Part shown: positions 61,659 to 64,000 of the stretch, one piece after another
Layout of the letters: the number at the start of each line of letters is the position of its first letter
Numbering within the stretch: the first letter of the stretch is position 1
Source of the DNA: Casuarius casuarius
Taxonomy: Eukaryota; Chordata; Aves; Casuariiformes; Casuariidae
Length of the DNA: 64,000 nt
NCBI GenBank assembly: GCA_003342895.1
Contig: PTFA01000011.1
Location: forward strand, 1,136,629 to 1,200,628
Reading direction: 5' to 3'
Position numbers and translations under genes: made by a program
Notes under the pieces: model-generated
Databases searched by the model: none
Seen by the model: only the letters and a program-made list of their open reading frames with translations
What the model was told of the DNA's origin: nothing

Positions 61659-64000
61659 TAATATTCTTGTAGATTGCAGTTGGCTAGCCTCTATAACTAA
61701 CATGACCACAAACTTGTAAACATTTCAGTGAAGTGCATGACATTTGTGTTATGCTGTTTTAAGTGCATATATTATGCAGTTAAGGCAGAAACAATTGGCC
61801 ATGTGATTTTACTAATACATGGAATCCAACTTTCAAATGATCAATTTAATAAACAGATACACAGTTGAGGAGATTCTTTAGCAAATATCCCATCTGAAAA
61901 TAGCTTTTTACAGATCTACCAGCAGCTGAGCTTCACCAGCACAAATATTTACAAAAACCACTTATGAGTGGGATGTAACTTGGTCTAGCTGAAATTTACA
62001 TTAGAATGTACCTGGCTATATGTAGACTGTTTCAGGGCACAATTCTGCCAGCGTTATCTATACTGAGTAAATCTAAGGAATTTAATGGAACATTTGTAGA
62101 TCAAGGCTTTTTTCAAAATTGTTTATTATCTGTTCCAAAAATATATTGCCAGTTGCCCACACATACCTTGTTACAGAGGAATTATGATATTCTGAAGCCT
62201 TTGTTTTTATTGCTCTTACATTTGTATTTGACGGAGTCCTTTTGACCACAGTTTCGTTATAGCTAGAGTTGTGTATAGCTGTGTATAGCTAGACCTTCAA
62301 CTTGCAATATATTGAAGCAGTTTGCCACTGTCATACCCTTTTCTTATAATTTTAGAAATGTGCATAAATTACTGTATTCATAGAACTGAACTTCTGGGAT
62401 GCCTGAAGCCTCTGGGTCCAGTGTTCTGGTTCAGTTAAGTTTCTTTCAATGCCTTAAAAGAAAAAGTGGCCTTTTTTCCCCCATTTGTCTTGACATATAT
62501 TTTTCTCTCTCTCATCCCCATATATATATCTATGTACAGATGCATATACATACATAGCTGTATCCCAGAAACAGATGAACTGAAAGGCTGGTCTTTAATC
62601 ATTTTGCATGTCTCAAGAGAGTAACTTATAANATGAGGACAGAGAGATTTATTTGAAAACATATGGAAACCATGGGGGTGAAGCCTGAAGAGACTACTTG
62701 TCCCAGCATGTGCCACTCTCTTAATCTGAACAGAAACTGTTGGAACCGGGCCAGATGCCCCCGTGCTGGGACTGGCAGTCTTCATGAGCTGAGCTTGAGA
62801 GTGACCGTCGGACATATTTGGCCCACAGGCCACTGCTGCCATATAATATATTGCCCTGTCTGTAATGCCAAGTAGCAAAACTTCCAATAGAAGAATCATG
62901 TCTAATACAAGGTGTGTTAAAAGGTAACTAATGAGTATTCCTCATTTCATTTAACAGCACATAGTACTAATGCAAAAAGAAACCAGAGTTATGTGAATTT
63001 AATTGGACTGACAAAGAGAGATAAACTGTCACATAAACTATAATTGCTTGCTTTAAATAAGGAAGGTCTGACTTAAAACTTTATTTTAATGACGTGGCTA
63101 TCAAGAAATATGTAGTCAAAAGAAATCAAAACTTCGTGGAAATCAAGAATTAGCATTATTTAAATCCCCCAACAGCTTTAGTGTCTGCAACCAAAAAAGA
63201 ATGTTTTGTTTGCTAGGTTTAGTTATAAACATGATTCAGTTACTCTTTGTAATAGCTGTTTTAGCCTGTTTTACCCTGAGGAAAGCTCATAATTTAGTAT
63301 AGAGCACTGCTTAAAAATAATTATTCAAATGGGGCAATAAATTATTAAAATCTGAATGGGTGGCTTTTATTAATATTTTATAGTTCATATTTTCTCAACT
63401 TTGTTCATAAACATTATATATTATGAGAGCTGAAACACTCTCTTTTAAAGTCTCAGTTTCTCCCTCTGTCTGTAGTTTTGAAATACAAATTATTTCCTTC
63501 AGATGACAGTTTCTGGTAGAATTAATGGGTTTAAGAATCAGATGAACTGCTTTCTCTGTAGTTTTGTCTCCTCAAGTGCTGTGACATTTTTAAGATGGCA
63601 GCAGTCACAAAACTCTGGCACGTAGTCCTCTAGGGCAGCGTGTTGAAGGAGCCTGTAGAGAGAACAGCGATCAGAATTACCCATGACTGCTTGCTGTATG
63701 AGAAAAAGGGACTGCTTCCCATATCACAGAACTGTAATGCAAACAAGTTTTATACAGAATTTCTTCCCTTTTTGAAAGGGAAAAAATGAAGGTTATCTTT
63801 CTAATATTTTTGTCTGCCTCTATCCATATATTGCGTTGGAGGTCACCATGTAATTAAAGCCAATGCTTCCAACTGCTCCTAGGTGCTCTTTCCCTTGCTG
63901 CAGCCAGGTGATGCTCATCCTCANGTGTTCCACACCAGGATTCTCAGCTTTGGCTGAAGGTGAATGTGGGTCTCCTCCAGACTGCAGCTGTGGTCTCAAC
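61659..64000. other. Intron 3 sequence after the LTR
   Basis: Mostly AT-rich. A tandem TGTATAGCT pair lies near 62270-62290. A GC-elevated block at about 62663-62875 resembles an unnamed old repeat. The last 120 bp are also GC-richer. Single Ns lie at 62632 and 63924. No gene is recognised. Confidence 0.5.

Larger units (their letters stand above)
47063..64000 (+). other. EPHA3: Partial EPHA3 intron 3
   Basis: This begins at the exon 3 donor and runs off the window. Exon 4, which should be about 156 bp and encode the ACRPGFYKA Cys-rich module, was not found by eye. The intron contains an AAAT palindromic repeat, an old CR1/L3-like remnant, a GA-rich tract and an antisense solo LTR. No other gene is supported. 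Confidence 0.8.

Noticed and set aside
62435..62899. 154-codon minus-strand open frame
   Set aside because: Contains an unknown residue from an N, overlaps a GC-elevated repeat-like block and ends in microsatellite-derived residues.
47063..64000. EPHA3 exon 4 within the window
   Set aside because: No sequence encoding the expected ACRPGFYKA-type Cys-rich module with splice sites was seen.
1..64000. Defence system, operon or other prokaryotic-type cassette
   Set aside because: Sequence is plainly vertebrate intron and exon; no clustered ORFs, CRISPR repeats or phage-like genes are present.

Overview
The window is nuclear DNA from a vertebrate, almost certainly a bird. It is AT-rich, intron-dominated sequence with one clearly recognisable coding exon, avian-type CR1 LINE remnants and one endogenous-retrovirus solo LTR. 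The better preserved CR1 copy ends in a form I associate with non-galliform birds, but the species cannot be fixed from this sequence. There are no bacterial-style operons, CRISPR arrays or phage genes.

The only gene supported is EPHA3 (Eph receptor A3, a receptor tyrosine kinase) on the + strand. Exon 3 (46402-47062, 661 bp) encodes about residues 52-271: most of the ephrin-binding domain and the start of the Cys-rich linker. It has a strong polypyrimidine tract and AG acceptor upstream, and a GT donor with a poor +5 base downstream. The 46.4 kb upstream and 16.9 kb downstream read as partial introns 2 and 3. I found neither exon 2 nor exon 4 by eye, so both probably lie outside the window.

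Layout: 1-46401 is intron with simple repeats, a few dyads and several blocks dense in homeodomain/POU/FOX-like motifs that are candidate conserved enhancers (about 13640-13850, 19040-19500, 23420-23520, 37860-38240, 38880-39070). A 5'-truncated CR1 lies at about 44362-44702. Exon 3 follows, then intron 3 with an older CR1/L3-like remnant (about 52325-52535) and a 1031-bp solo LTR (60623-61653) inserted antisense to EPHA3, flanked by a perfect 5-bp duplication TAAGG. That insertion is the sharpest non-gene structure in the window: TG...CA ends, a poly(A) signal, many surviving CpGs, a 9-bp-arm dyad in U3 and a hairpin at the U5 end.

I see no convincing evidence of an undescribed system. The points most worth a second look are the antisense LTR with its U3 dyad, the weak exon 3 donor with an open read-through, and the motif-dense intronic blocks. 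Isolated single N bases are scattered every few kb.
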